From contig NZ_CP035730.1 of assembly GCF_012222305.1 (NCBI RefSeq), forward strand, positions 2,692,945 through 2,756,944: a stretch of 64,000 nt of DNA. The letters run 5' to 3'. The notes beneath the pieces are model-generated. The model was not told where the DNA came from. It saw only the letters and a list, made by a program, of their open reading frames with translations, and searched no databases. Below are positions 55,657-64,000 of the stretch, in pieces (position 1 is the stretch's first letter; each line of letters begins with the position of its first letter). Source of the stretch: Sulfolobus sp. S-194. Its GTDB lineage: Archaea > Thermoproteota > Thermoprotei_A > Sulfolobales > Sulfolobaceae. A program made the translations under genes and the position numbers.

Positions 55657-57336
55657 ATGAATGCAAAGATTTTAGGTATAATATTACTTATCGTAGGATT
55701 AATTATAGGGATAGGAGTAGGATATGTCATCCATCAACCTGCAACAATGACAAAAATAGAGTATAAGACTGTAATTCCTTCTGATATGATAAATGAAACA
55801 ACTACAACATTCACTATGAAATCGCCTTTAACTGGGATAAGTGAAGAAGTAACTGAATCTACTTATCAAAACTCAACCATGAAATGGTATCAGTACGTTT
55901 ATTATAACTATGGTGACTGTTATCTACCTTGGTGGACAGAGGTAACTTATTATCCGTCTAATCTTCCAAAAGATCCAGTAAATGAAGGAAATTGGACAGT
56001 TTACGCTTATCAGCAAGATCATGAATCGGTAATAAATGTCAACTTCCCAGCAGAAAATTGGTCTTTCGAGCAAATGAATGCCTTACCACTTAATGCGCAA
56101 TTCCCAGCATATAAAGCTCTAGGAAATAGGACTGCTCCAGTTATTTTAACACAATTAGTTGGAGATGCTGTAGGTGTAACATACTTTGATGGTATAATTT
56201 ATGTTCCATCGGATGCCAATGAACTTTACGCAATAAATGCGTATACTGGAAAACTCATATGGGAGGCAACAACAGTAAACTCAGTAATGAGTAATCCAAT
56301 TGTAGTAAATACTTCAAGGGGACCAATAGTTTATGTTTCAGTAGGTGATGCTGGCTTCTCAGCCTCTCATAGCATTTTTGCTGTAATTACTGGAAACTAT
56401 GGGCATGTCATAAGAGGTTATAGTTACGGTGCCGTTTACGCTTTTAATGCAACTAACGGGCAGTTATTGTGGGTACATTTTGATGATGGTAATGTAATGC
56501 CAACACCGGCGTATATTGATGGATTACTAATCTATGGCGATGGATCTGGTCATATTATAGCTTTAAATGCAACTAATGGCCAAGTAGTATGGAGAGATTA
56601 TGTAGGGGTTTCTGCATTTGACTCTATGAGTTCAACCAATTATTACGTATTTCCTAACGGGACAACAATAGCAATAATGGGCTTTACTTTAGCTTTACCG
56701 CCCTACGGTGAGTTGATTGCTGTCAATGTTCAAAATGGTCAAATAGTTTGGAAGTTCGCTTTACCTAAAGGATATGTACCATTTAACACTGGTATGGGTG
56801 ATGTGTCACCAGCTGTAGATGAAGAGAAAGGAATTGTTGTACAAAGTACTATTGTTAACTTCAATAAAACAAACAGAACAGTAGGATTTGCAGTTTTTGC
56901 ATTAAACGCAACTAATGGTCACTTATTATGGATAGAACAATTAGTAAGGGGCTACGTACCACCTGCATTCAAAGGAGGAGTTCCAACAATTTATAATGGT
57001 GTTGTATATGTAGGAACACCAGTTGCAAATGAGCTATTTGCACTAAATGAAACTAACGGTAAAATACTATGGGTTACTCAAATTCCTAATGTTCAAGGTC
57101 CACCAAATGGTGCTGGCGGTGGTAGAGCTAATCCAGTATATGTCAATGGTTATATTATTGAGCCTGCTGGTGCATATATAGATGTTTATAATGCATCTAA
57201 TGGTCAACTAGTAAAGAATTATTATGTAGGTGGAAGATTTGGAATAGTTAATGCAGTAGTAGTTGGGAGTACAGTATTTGTAGATAATAGCTATAATTGG
57301 GTATTCGCAATTCCACTTAGTGAATTAATTTCCTAA
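55657..57336 (+). CDS. Exported PQQ-type beta-propeller protein
   Basis: A 559-residue protein. Residues 5-27 are an uncleaved signal or membrane anchor. The rest is an extracellular domain with repeated tryptophan-docking motifs at about one per blade: YAINAYTGKLIWEA, YAFNATNGQLLWVH, ALNATNGQVVWRD, AVNVQNGQIVWKF, ALNATNGHLLWIE, ALNETNGKILWVT and a degenerate VYNASNGQLVKN. This makes a propeller like the quinoprotein alcohol dehydrogenases. No heme motif or CC pair for PQQ is evident, so enzymatic use of PQQ is uncertain. It is rich in N-glycosylation sequons. Confidence 0.78.
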   Translation: MNAKILGIILLIVGLIIGIGVGYVIHQPATMTKIEYKTVIPSDMINETTTTFTMKSPLTGISEEVTESTYQNSTMKWYQYVYYNYGDCYLPWWTEVTYYPSNLPKDPVNEGNWTVYAYQQDHESVINVNFPAENWSFEQMNALPLNAQFPAYKALGNRTAPVILTQLVGDAVGVTYFDGIIYVPSDANELYAINAYTGKLIWEATTVNSVMSNPIVVNTSRGPIVYVSVGDAGFSASHSIFAVITGNYGHVIRGYSYGAVYAFNATNGQLLWVHFDDGNVMPTPAYIDGLLIYGDGSGHIIALNATNGQVVWRDYVGVSAFDSMSSTNYYVFPNGTTIAIMGFTLALPPYGELIAVNVQNGQIVWKFALPKGYVPFNTGMGDVSPAVDEEKGIVVQSTIVNFNKTNRTVGFAVFALNATNGHLLWIEQLVRGYVPPAFKGGVPTIYNGVVYVGTPVANELFALNETNGKILWVTQIPNVQGPPNGAGGGRANPVYVNGYIIEPAGAYIDVYNASNGQLVKNYYVGGRFGIVNAVVVGSTVFVDNSYNWVFAIPLSELIS

Positions 57337-57778
57337 TAACATAAATCACGAAAGATAGGATTAATCCTACAATCCCAGAAAGATAGAGTATTTTTTGGTG
57401 TAGCACCACACTCATTTTTTGTATCAATAGAGTTAAAGTTACATTGTATATGATGTTTGTTGGCTTATTATTACTCTCATTAATCTCCTTTATTAGTACA
57501 AACTTATAACTTCCAGGAGGTAAAGAGGTTATAAATGGATCTATATTAGAGACATTCACTATAAAGTGATTAGAACTAGATATAATCTCAACTTCTGAGA
57601 TCACATTACTACGATTTTGTATAAGCGTAATACTATCTGAGGTGACAAGCGGTGATATGCTCATTTCGTAACTGCTACCAAAATTTATGACAATATGAGT
57701 TGGATTATTTAGAGTTACTATTGACAAGCTGATTAATGTAAGAGATATTGAAGCTAGTAATAATTCCCATCTTATCAT
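57317..57778 (-). CDS. Two-anchor membrane protein, ABC exporter partner
   Basis: A 153-residue protein with a hydrophobic N-terminus (about 5-25), an extracellular Ser/Thr/Asn-rich domain with sequons (NVSNIDPF, NESNNK, NVTLTL), and a C-terminal membrane helix (about 130-149). No family is recognised. It follows the permease by three bases, so it is part of that operon. Its 3' end overlaps the PQQ-type gene by 20 bases. Confidence 0.58.
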   Translation of the reverse strand: MIRWELLLASISLTLISLSIVTLNNPTHIVINFGSSYEMSISPLVTSDSITLIQNRSNVISEVEIISSSNHFIVNVSNIDPFITSLPPGSYKFVLIKEINESNNKPTNIIYNVTLTLLIQKMSVVLHQKILYLSGIVGLILSFVIYVIRKLIH

Positions 57779-57781
57779 ATC

Positions 57782-58528
57782 TTACACCTCTATTCTATAA
57801 AATATAATAAGCGATGTGAAAAATAGGGTAATAGCTAGAAATCCATCAATTATAACACCATCTATTAAGTAGTTCAATAGTGCGTATGAAGGATCAAAAG
57901 AGTAGGCTAAAATTATCGGATAGGGGTTCATAAATGAAGTTAAAGCTAGAAACGAAGAGTTAGATTCAATTAACGTATAATTTCCAAAACCGCCCACAAT
58001 AAAGATCGATCCTAAAGTAAACAACGATGCTAAAGTTGATGCACCATTACTCCTTAGTAGTAAAGTATAAAATAGGATAACTGACGTAGAGAAGAAATAT
58101 CCAGCGGTATATGACAACATAAGAGTTATTGTCAAAGAGTTTATCATGTTAATATCTAGTAAATAAAAGGTATTAGAAATCAGCCAAAAAAGATAAGGTA
58201 AGACTACGTCTAATATATAACTATATGCAAAGAATCGGATTCTTTTTATAGGCATCATTAAGAAGGACACAATGCTTCCATTAGTTAAATGATCCCCCAA
58301 CACAAATATAATATTCCTTAAAGCAAGGGAAAATGTAACAGTTTCTGATAAATTAATAAGGGGTATGTAAGCAACGACTAGTGAATAAGGTTCGAAGTTC
58401 CCCTTTTCTAGAAAGGCTGGAATAAATACGTAACCTACTAAGATTACCGGTAACATAAGTTGAAGAGTAGGATCTTTATATCTCTCCTTAAAAAGTATCT
58501 TAAAAATCTCAAACATGTTAAGCACCAC
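57782..58528 (-). CDS. ABC transporter permease
   Basis: A 248-residue protein with six membrane helices of the ABC-2 type. The region [20 protein letters not shown] (about 76-95) is the cytosolic coupling element. It overlaps the ATPase by 11 bases. Cargo unknown, but the neighbours with exported domains suggest envelope material. Confidence 0.75.
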   Translation of the reverse strand: MVLNMFEIFKILFKERYKDPTLQLMLPVILVGYVFIPAFLEKGNFEPYSLVVAYIPLINLSETVTFSLALRNIIFVLGDHLTNGSIVSFLMMPIKRIRFFAYSYILDVVLPYLFWLISNTFYLLDINMINSLTITLMLSYTAGYFFSTSVILFYTLLLRSNGASTLASLFTLGSIFIVGGFGNYTLIESNSSFLALTSFMNPYPIILAYSFDPSYALLNYLIDGVIIDGFLAITLFFTSLIIFYRIEV

Positions 58529-59381
58529 TTAACTTTCTAAAAACATCATCAAGACTTGCTTTTCTTATGCTTAAAATTTCAATCTTTCCATCATCTAATA
58601 AATCCACGATCTCCCTCAGATTTCCTTTAACTTTTATATAAGCTCCGTCAACAGTTGGATTATATTTTTCAAGGACTTTTAGTGCTTTTTCTTTCTCTTT
58701 GACTAGTATTAAGATCTCATCAGAGGAAATTTTCGCTTCAATATCGTTTATTTCCCCTAATGTTGTTATTAATCCGTTGTTGATAAATACAATGTGGGTG
58801 ATTACTTTTTCTAATTCAGAAAGTATATGAGATGAAATGAAAAACGTTACACTATACTCCTTAACCATGAACTTGACTAACTCATAAAATTCTAATCTAG
58901 CTTGAGGATCTAAATTAGCTGTAGGTTCATCGGCAATAATTAACTCTGGATTTTTTAGTAGAGCAGCAATTAACTGGATCTTTTGTGCTTGTCCAGAAGA
59001 AAGTTGAGATATCTTTTTCTTTAAATGCTCGCTTAAATTAAACTCCTTTATAAGTTTGCTTAAATCTCCCTTAAATATCGTATTTAGATCACTTAAGTAT
59101 TCTTCTACGGTATCATTAGGAGGATAAGGTAATTTTGTAAAAATAACAGATACTTTTCTTTTTAGTTTAGGATTATCCCACGGATCTTCTCCAAGAACTT
59201 TAACAACTCCTGAATCTTTTCTAATTAATCCGGATAGTATCTTTATAGTAGTAGTCTTTCCAGAACTATTGGGGCCAATAAATCCAGTTATAGAGCTTTG
59301 ATGAACAATAAATGTGATGTTTCGTAAAATAGGTTTATTGTTATAACTTTTAGAAACGTTATATACTTCGATAGCATACAC
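58518..59381 (-). CDS. ABC transporter ATP-binding protein
   Basis: A 287-residue ATPase from GTG 59381. TTG 59405 would add eight residues, but TTTATAT lies about 30 bases before GTG 59381, which supports leaderless initiation there. Walker A is GPNSSGKT, signature LSSGQAQK, Walker [15 protein letters not shown], switch His in SSHILSE. It forms a three-gene exporter operon with the permease and the anchored partner. Confidence 0.83.
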   Translation of the reverse strand: MYAIEVYNVSKSYNNKPILRNITFIVHQSSITGFIGPNSSGKTTTIKILSGLIRKDSGVVKVLGEDPWDNPKLKRKVSVIFTKLPYPPNDTVEEYLSDLNTIFKGDLSKLIKEFNLSEHLKKKISQLSSGQAQKIQLIAALLKNPELIIADEPTANLDPQARLEFYELVKFMVKEYSVTFFISSHILSELEKVITHIVFINNGLITTLGEINDIEAKISSDEILILVKEKEKALKVLEKYNPTVDGAYIKVKGNLREIVDLLDDGKIEILSIRKASLDDVFRKLSGA

Positions 59382-59489
59382 AGAAAATCTGTGGATAAAA
59401 AACAATATAAAATTTTTCCATATTTGAAAGGAAATGAAGTTTTAGTTTTTATTAAATTAACTTAAAGCAAGAAAAATGATGAAAGAAAA

Positions 59490-59497
59490 CTTTTTAT
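59490..59497 (+). promoter_or_regulatory. TATA box of the 59519 gene
   Basis: CTTTTTAT lies about 22-29 bases before the ATG. Leaderless start inferred. Confidence 0.4.
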
Positions 59498-59518
59498 TCT
59501 TTCGGGCTACCCTAAAAT

Positions 59519-60427
59519 ATGATGATAAGCATAAACACACTCTTAAATCCACCGGAAGGTTTATCAGTAACAGAAATATTGTTACTGTCATTAATATTAG
59601 GTATGCTACATGGTGCAACTCCTGATGAACATACATGGCCAATAACGTTCAGCTATGCAATAGGTAAATATAGTTCAAAGGGAGGAATGAAAGCTGGATT
59701 TTTATTTTCCTTAGGATTCACAATACAGAGAGCATTTCTAACGACTTTAGGATTCATAGGTTTAGCTGCAATATATAAGGAGTATAATTTAGACGGTCCA
59801 GTATATTTTATCGTAGGTTTAGTAATGGCTATTGCTGGATCTTATATACTTAAAGGAAAATATTTACATTTGCCTATTGATAAGCTACTTCATAAAGATA
59901 TACATCGAGAAGAAGAAAATATGTTACGAGATATACCGCTAAAAATGACAATAGTTCATGGATTAATTGCAGGATTTGGGTTCGGTGCTTATGCGTCAAT
60001 AATAACCTTTATCTTAGCTCCTCAGTTACCTAGCATTTGGTATGCACCATTGCCAGGATTATTCTTTGGTATAGGGACTATGATAATGCAAATAGTTTTC
60101 GGAGCAATCTTTGCTAACATTATGAAGCTTAAGAAGATGACAGAGGAAGAAATCAGTTATATAGCTAGAAAAACAGCAGGAAGAACATTATATTATGGTG
60201 GACTAGTGTTTGTTATTGCAGGCCTACTTATCATAGCATTACCTGCAATAGATAACTGGGCTATTTCTACTGGAAACCCAATTCCAAACTTAGATGCTAT
60301 AGATATAGGCTTCTTATTAGTAGTTATTGTAGTAGGATTAATTGGAATTACTAGTATAATATCGTCTTATAGGGAAGTAGTAAGGACAAAACATGACAAG
60401 AAAGAGAAAGTAAAGGAAGTCAAGTAA
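59519..60427 (+). CDS. HoxN/UreH-like membrane protein
   Basis: A 302-residue membrane protein related to the NiCoT and UreH families. HGATPDEHTWP (about 31-41) is the equivalent of the HxxxxDH motif in helix 2, and FSLGFTIQRAFLTT (about 63-76) follows. VHGLIAGFGFGAYA (about 144-157) is a second His-containing helix. Helix count about eight. It may carry nickel, cobalt or another metal; the motif differs from classical NiCoT, and unlike the 36-kb permease its promoter lacks the twin palindrome. Confidence 0.65.
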   Translation: MMISINTLLNPPEGLSVTEILLLSLILGMLHGATPDEHTWPITFSYAIGKYSSKGGMKAGFLFSLGFTIQRAFLTTLGFIGLAAIYKEYNLDGPVYFIVGLVMAIAGSYILKGKYLHLPIDKLLHKDIHREEENMLRDIPLKMTIVHGLIAGFGFGAYASIITFILAPQLPSIWYAPLPGLFFGIGTMIMQIVFGAIFANIMKLKKMTEEEISYIARKTAGRTLYYGGLVFVIAGLLIIALPAIDNWAISTGNPIPNLDAIDIGFLLVVIVVGLIGITSIISSYREVVRTKHDKKEKVKEVK

Positions 60428-60455
60428 GCTTTTTGCATATCTTAAAAATTACTAC

Positions 60456-63419
60456 TTATTTTTTAAATCTTTTTATATTTGTTAAAATACTTATAAGTGC
60501 TAGAAGAAGAGACCCGATAGATATAATATTAATAAAGTTTATAGTGTATACTGCTCTCTCAGTTATCGGCGAGCGAACTATTATGCTGTAGTTGTTTGGA
60601 ACATTGTAAGTACCTATCCATTTAACAGTATAGTAAAATGGGGCCTCTACATAAAGGTCTACCCTACTACCATTAAATAGCCAGAAACTTTTTCCGTTAA
60701 TATTTACTAGATATTCCGATTCATAATTAACTGAAACAGTAAGGGGAGAAGTGACCCTAAAACTTAATAGTGTTGCATTATATATAGAATAACGTACGGT
60801 ATCATTAACGTAATAACTTATATTTTCTATTATTATCTTGTCAAATTTATTATACCATCCTGACATCAGTGTAGTATTAGTACCATTAACTAACGCATGA
60901 ACCGGATGATTACTTAAAACGACTAAGTAATATTGTGTTCCCCAATCGGCTATATAGGTAAGACTTTCACTAACAGTTATATTTTCTGGGTTAAGCAACG
61001 CAATTCTACTGTAGTTGTTTATCATCTTGTACTGGAATGGTATGACAATTATCTCGGAATAATTATACCATCCGCTCCTTAATAAGACTTTAGTTCCGTT
61101 AATTTTACCCTCTAATTGATACGTAGAATTAAAGTAAAGGAAGTATTGGGTAATGCTTTTAAAGCTCACATTATAGGGCTCAGTTACGTTAATTAATGTA
61201 ATGGATGGAATATAGAGGACTCTCTCATTAGAGGAAATGTATTTGTAATAAGTAGAATTTAATTTAATTATAGTGTACATATTATACCAATCAGATTTTA
61301 AAAGTTCTAAACTATCGTTTACTTCGCCTAAAATGCTCATAGAGAAATTCACATAAAACTGAACAGTAGCATTGATCTTTACTACTAAAGATGAATTTAC
61401 TATTATTACTATCGGAGTCTTATTGTATATATAAACTCTCTCATATTTTCCAACATATTGCAGATTTTGAGATATAACTATCTTCTCGGAAGCATTATAC
61501 CAGCCAGTAGAAAATGTGACACTTTCTCCCTCTACTGTGGCATTTACTGGGAAACTTACTGTTATAAAGTACTGTGTTTGCCATTTTGCAGTGTAATTTA
61601 TCGGTGAGTTAACGAGTATATCAGTAGGATTTAATAGTACCTCTCTTTGAGAACTAGAAACATAGTAAATTTGGGCTGAGATTACTATCTTTTCTGATGC
61701 ATTAAACCAATTAGATTTTAGAGTTACATTTTCATTATTTATCACTCCATACAACGGATAGGTAGAATTTACGTTAATATAATACTGTGTTTGCCATTTT
61801 GCAGTATAATTTATCGGTGAGTTAACGAGTATATTAGTAGGATTTAATAGGATTTCTCTAATTGCAGTGTTTACATAGTAAATCTGAGATGGTATTTTTA
61901 TTACACAACTCTCATTAAACCAATTAGAATAAAGTTTAACCTTAACGTTGTTAATATAACCATAGAGAGGGTACTGTGACGTAATCCCTATATAATATTG
62001 AAGTACCTCTGTTACATGTATCGAAATATTTTGAATAACGACTATTTCAGTATAATTGGGGAAGAAGGCATATCTTTCAAGGGAATTTATATATGTAAAG
62101 TTTACTAATGGTAATTGAATAATTGTACCGTAGGTATAATAACCGCTTTTAACTAGCATCGGTGTACCGTTAACTATACCCCACATTGGTATGTTTATAC
62201 AGACATATAATTTTCTAGGTATAAGTTTATAGTATACTATTATCTGGAAATAATTATTAGATAATGTTAATGTAGTACTTGTTGTATTATACTCTCTACT
62301 CGTATAAGGTTCTACCACACTTATCTCGTGAGGTTCTAATACGCCATTCTGTTCCTTTACTGGATAGATAGTTACTGTAATAGCATTAGGAGAAGTAAAA
62401 GAAATGTAATAAGGTAAACCAAAATTATCATTATATTCTTTGATACTGTTATAAGTAAAATTATACCCGTCAACACTATAAGTTGAGTTCCCTAAAACTG
62501 TCACTTCAGTCCAACCTGGTATTAGTGGTGCTGAGTAGTTAGTTAATAAAGTCGGGTTAGGTGTACCCACACTTACCTCAACTAAACCATCAGAAGCTAA
62601 ATATGCGGATAAATCTGATGTTGATTCTTGAGTATCGAAACCATAATTGTAAATAATTGGAAATGCAGAGTATAACCCTGGTTTTATTTGGTAAAATATT
62701 GCTAAGTCGGATTCCATATTGGTAAAAGTAGCCGATTGACCATTTCCACTACCTCCCCATACTAGTTCGACGCTATATGGTAATCCTACCCCGGTATATG
62801 ACGGAGAAACATAAATACATGCGTTTTCAAGGTTTGGTACATCTATTGTTATCGTATCATATACAGTTGATGTCGGATTATTCAAGCTTCCATATCCAAT
62901 ATTGACATAAATATACGGTGAAGAATAAGAAATTGAAATGAAGAGTATGTAATTTAGTGGTAAAGAGTAAGATTGATAGGGTGTAGAATACGAATAATAG
63001 CTTACTATGTGATTATTAATACCAATTGAGTAAACTTCTCCTTTCCCAGATATTAGGCTGGGATTAATGCTTGCATATGAGTACGTAAAGTTCCAAATTT
63101 CATCAGTGAAGTTAAGTTCTTGCTCATTAAACTCTAGTATATTTTGTACCCAGAAGTTAAGTATTTCACCGTAAATATTCATAGCTTTAATTACTGCATT
63201 AAACTGTAGCGAGAATGGTGAAGAGGAAGACGCACTATAAACTTCTACATATCCGAGTACCTCATTGGTTGATATTGAAAGTAGAGAAGAACCTATACTT
63301 GAAACGCCAATTGCATATTGTGATGAAGGACTATATTTAGGGATAAATCCTATGAATGTCGTTAAATTTCCTGGAAATAAAGAGAATAGTATGAATGCTA
63401 ATAGAATTATTGACTTCAT
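60456..63419 (-). CDS. Giant thermopsin-like surface protein with tandem repeats
   Basis: A 987-residue exported protein. A signal peptide (about 1-20) is followed by a thermopsin-like (family A5) region: YAIGVSSIG, STNEVLGYVEVYS, NFWVQNILEF, FTDEIWNFTYSYASINP. From about residue 470 to 900 come tandem repeats of about 65-71 residues with QYYINVNSTYPLYGxINxxxV, SxWFNxSEKIVI, and LLNPTxILVNSPINYTAKW. A C-terminal helix (about 960-980) with a KRFKK tail anchors it. N-glycosylation sequons are abundant. It is either an acid protease or a structural surface protein; catalytic aspartates of thermopsin are not well established, so activity is uncertain. Confidence 0.72.
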   Translation of the reverse strand: MKSIILLAFILFSLFPGNLTTFIGFIPKYSPSSQYAIGVSSIGSSLLSISTNEVLGYVEVYSASSSSPFSLQFNAVIKAMNIYGEILNFWVQNILEFNEQELNFTDEIWNFTYSYASINPSLISGKGEVYSIGINNHIVSYYSYSTPYQSYSLPLNYILFISISYSSPYIYVNIGYGSLNNPTSTVYDTITIDVPNLENACIYVSPSYTGVGLPYSVELVWGGSGNGQSATFTNMESDLAIFYQIKPGLYSAFPIIYNYGFDTQESTSDLSAYLASDGLVEVSVGTPNPTLLTNYSAPLIPGWTEVTVLGNSTYSVDGYNFTYNSIKEYNDNFGLPYYISFTSPNAITVTIYPVKEQNGVLEPHEISVVEPYTSREYNTTSTTLTLSNNYFQIIVYYKLIPRKLYVCINIPMWGIVNGTPMLVKSGYYTYGTIIQLPLVNFTYINSLERYAFFPNYTEIVVIQNISIHVTEVLQYYIGITSQYPLYGYINNVKVKLYSNWFNESCVIKIPSQIYYVNTAIREILLNPTNILVNSPINYTAKWQTQYYINVNSTYPLYGVINNENVTLKSNWFNASEKIVISAQIYYVSSSQREVLLNPTDILVNSPINYTAKWQTQYFITVSFPVNATVEGESVTFSTGWYNASEKIVISQNLQYVGKYERVYIYNKTPIVIIVNSSLVVKINATVQFYVNFSMSILGEVNDSLELLKSDWYNMYTIIKLNSTYYKYISSNERVLYIPSITLINVTEPYNVSFKSITQYFLYFNSTYQLEGKINGTKVLLRSGWYNYSEIIVIPFQYKMINNYSRIALLNPENITVSESLTYIADWGTQYYLVVLSNHPVHALVNGTNTTLMSGWYNKFDKIIIENISYYVNDTVRYSIYNATLLSFRVTSPLTVSVNYESEYLVNINGKSFWLFNGSRVDLYVEAPFYYTVKWIGTYNVPNNYSIIVRSPITERAVYTINFINIISIGSLLLALISILTNIKRFKK
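61570..61637 (-). repeat. Direct repeat copy A inside the thermopsin-like gene
   Basis: Almost identical (two differences seen) to 61783-61850, 213 bases (71 codons) away. The encoded text is the ILVNSPINYTAKWQTQYF part of the tandem unit. Recent duplication or gene conversion is likely. Confidence 0.6.
61783..61850 (-). repeat. Direct repeat copy B inside the thermopsin-like gene
   Basis: Partner of 61570-61637; the spacing is exactly 71 codons, so the reading frame is kept. Only these two copies remain near-identical at the DNA level. The other repeat units have diverged. Confidence 0.6.
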
Positions 63420-64000
63420 TAACTCTGAATAATCATAAAGGGATTAAAATATTTTAAGAATGATATAATGAAAAGTGGAAGTAATATCAATATTCATATC
63501 TTACTCTAAAAAGATACTTGAAATAAAATCTCAGAAAGAGGAATCCCATTAAGATATAATTAGTATTTATAGAAAAATTTTTATATTCACATTAGGTGAG
63601 TAAGAGACTCGCTAACTGAATATATCCTAAATGTCTGAATTGAATTAAGATAGATGAAAACCATTTACTTAGTCGTAAATAAATTCCTTTGTTCTTTTAT
63701 AATAAGGAGTTAATACTAAACAGTTTAGATGAAAGTAATTGCTATCTTAATTAAATTACTTAATTAAACTGTTCGAGCTATACTAATAATTCTTCAGCTA
63801 CTATAACAAAGTTAGATAATAGTCCCTAAAATTAGAGTTATAAAAATAAAAATCAGTAAAAATATAAAAAGTACAAGAATTATATCACTTACTAAAGGCT
63901 TTAAATATAACAGAAAGGCAAATAATCTTACAATTGTTGTTGGTAACATTAATAATAAAAAAGAAAATATAACTTAAAATATTTTACACCGCCTCTTCCC
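63420..64000. other. Intergenic region, 581 bp, at the window edge
   Basis: AT-rich with no open reading frame. It contains the nested inverted repeat at 63719-63773 (listed separately). The promoter of the thermopsin-like gene must lie at the 63420 end. Nothing else is recognised. Confidence 0.45.
63719..63773. repeat. Nested inverted repeat (candidate structured element)
   Basis: Outer arms AACAGTTTA (63719-63727) and TAAACTGTT (63765-63773) pair over nine bases. Inner arms AAGTAATT (63733-63740) and AATTACTT (63754-63761) pair over eight, with a 13-base loop holding TTAATTAA. The five- and three-base internal gaps separate the two stems. No gene overlaps it. Confidence 0.5.

Noticed and set aside
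63595-63645. Two CTGA boxes in the last intergenic region
   Set aside because: No acceptable C or C' box precedes them and the spacing is too short.

Overview
The window is AT-rich, gene-dense archaeal chromosome and almost certainly comes from the Sulfolobales, probably close to Sulfurisphaera/Sulfolobus tokodaii. This is inferred from content. Many genes start 25-33 bp after a TATA box with no leader. The 2-oxoacid:ferredoxin oxidoreductase is the Sulfolobus type, with a fused gamma-alpha subunit carrying YPITP and a beta subunit with Cys12/15/46/197. There is also a thermopsin-type surface protein, a PhoU protein with an AbrB-like DNA-binding head, a two-gene acyl-CoA ligase/thiolase/DUF35 chemistry, and several eukaryote-like proteins. 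I saw no rRNA, no tRNA, no CRISPR array and no intact insertion sequence.

Layout. 0.1-8.6 kb: cytosine deaminase-like enzyme, a 20-codon microgene, pirin, family-5 uracil-DNA glycosylase, two MFS carriers, a Cys-rich YkgJ-type protein and a ThDP enzyme. 8.6-11.4 kb: CLC chloride protein and a radical SAM protein. 11.4-19.1 kb: an acyl-CoA degradation block (3-hydroxyacyl-CoA dehydrogenase, R2-like diiron protein, two crotonase-fold enzymes, SCP2-type thiolase, DUF35 zinc-ribbon protein, phenylacetate-CoA ligase-like enzyme), with a PhoU/AbrB protein inside it. 19-26 kb: membrane proteins, an MFS carrier, an RNA m5C methyltransferase, an RmlD-like SDR and several orphan small proteins. 26.4-31.3 kb: winged-helix protein, 2-oxoacid:ferredoxin oxidoreductase and an ABC-2 exporter. 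31.4-35.6 kb: a ParA/MinD-like ATPase, a membrane-anchored Ser/Thr kinase, a small protein, an arginine deiminase-like enzyme and a peroxiredoxin. 35.9-37.1 kb: a candidate C/D box sRNA and a Ni/Co permease with two palindromic operators around its TATA box. 37-43 kb: ABC exporter, TrmO, an RHH protein, an orphan three-gene operon and an RCK potassium channel. 43-51 kb: MFS and APC carriers, a compact ferritin-like protein, a DEAD-box helicase, a HipA-like kinase and a LysO-like lysine exporter. 51-55 kb: MFS carrier, a gene graveyard, a CaCA antiporter, DUF202, and a translation-factor-like protein without a G domain. 55.6-63.4 kb: exported PQQ-type beta-propeller, ABC exporter with a membrane partner, HoxN/UreH-like permease and a giant thermopsin-like repeat protein.

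The dominant themes are membrane transport (six MFS carriers, three ABC-2 exporters, APC, CLC, NiCoT, UreH-like, CaCA, LysO, K+ channel) and acyl-CoA/2-oxoacid catabolism feeding ferredoxin. Convergent gene pairs repeatedly overlap at their 3' ends. The observations I rate highest are the twin palindromes at the Ni/Co permease promoter, the C/D box RNA beside it, the ParA-kinase cassette, the miniature ferritin-like protein, and the G-domain-less EF-Tu-like protein with its own promoter palindrome.
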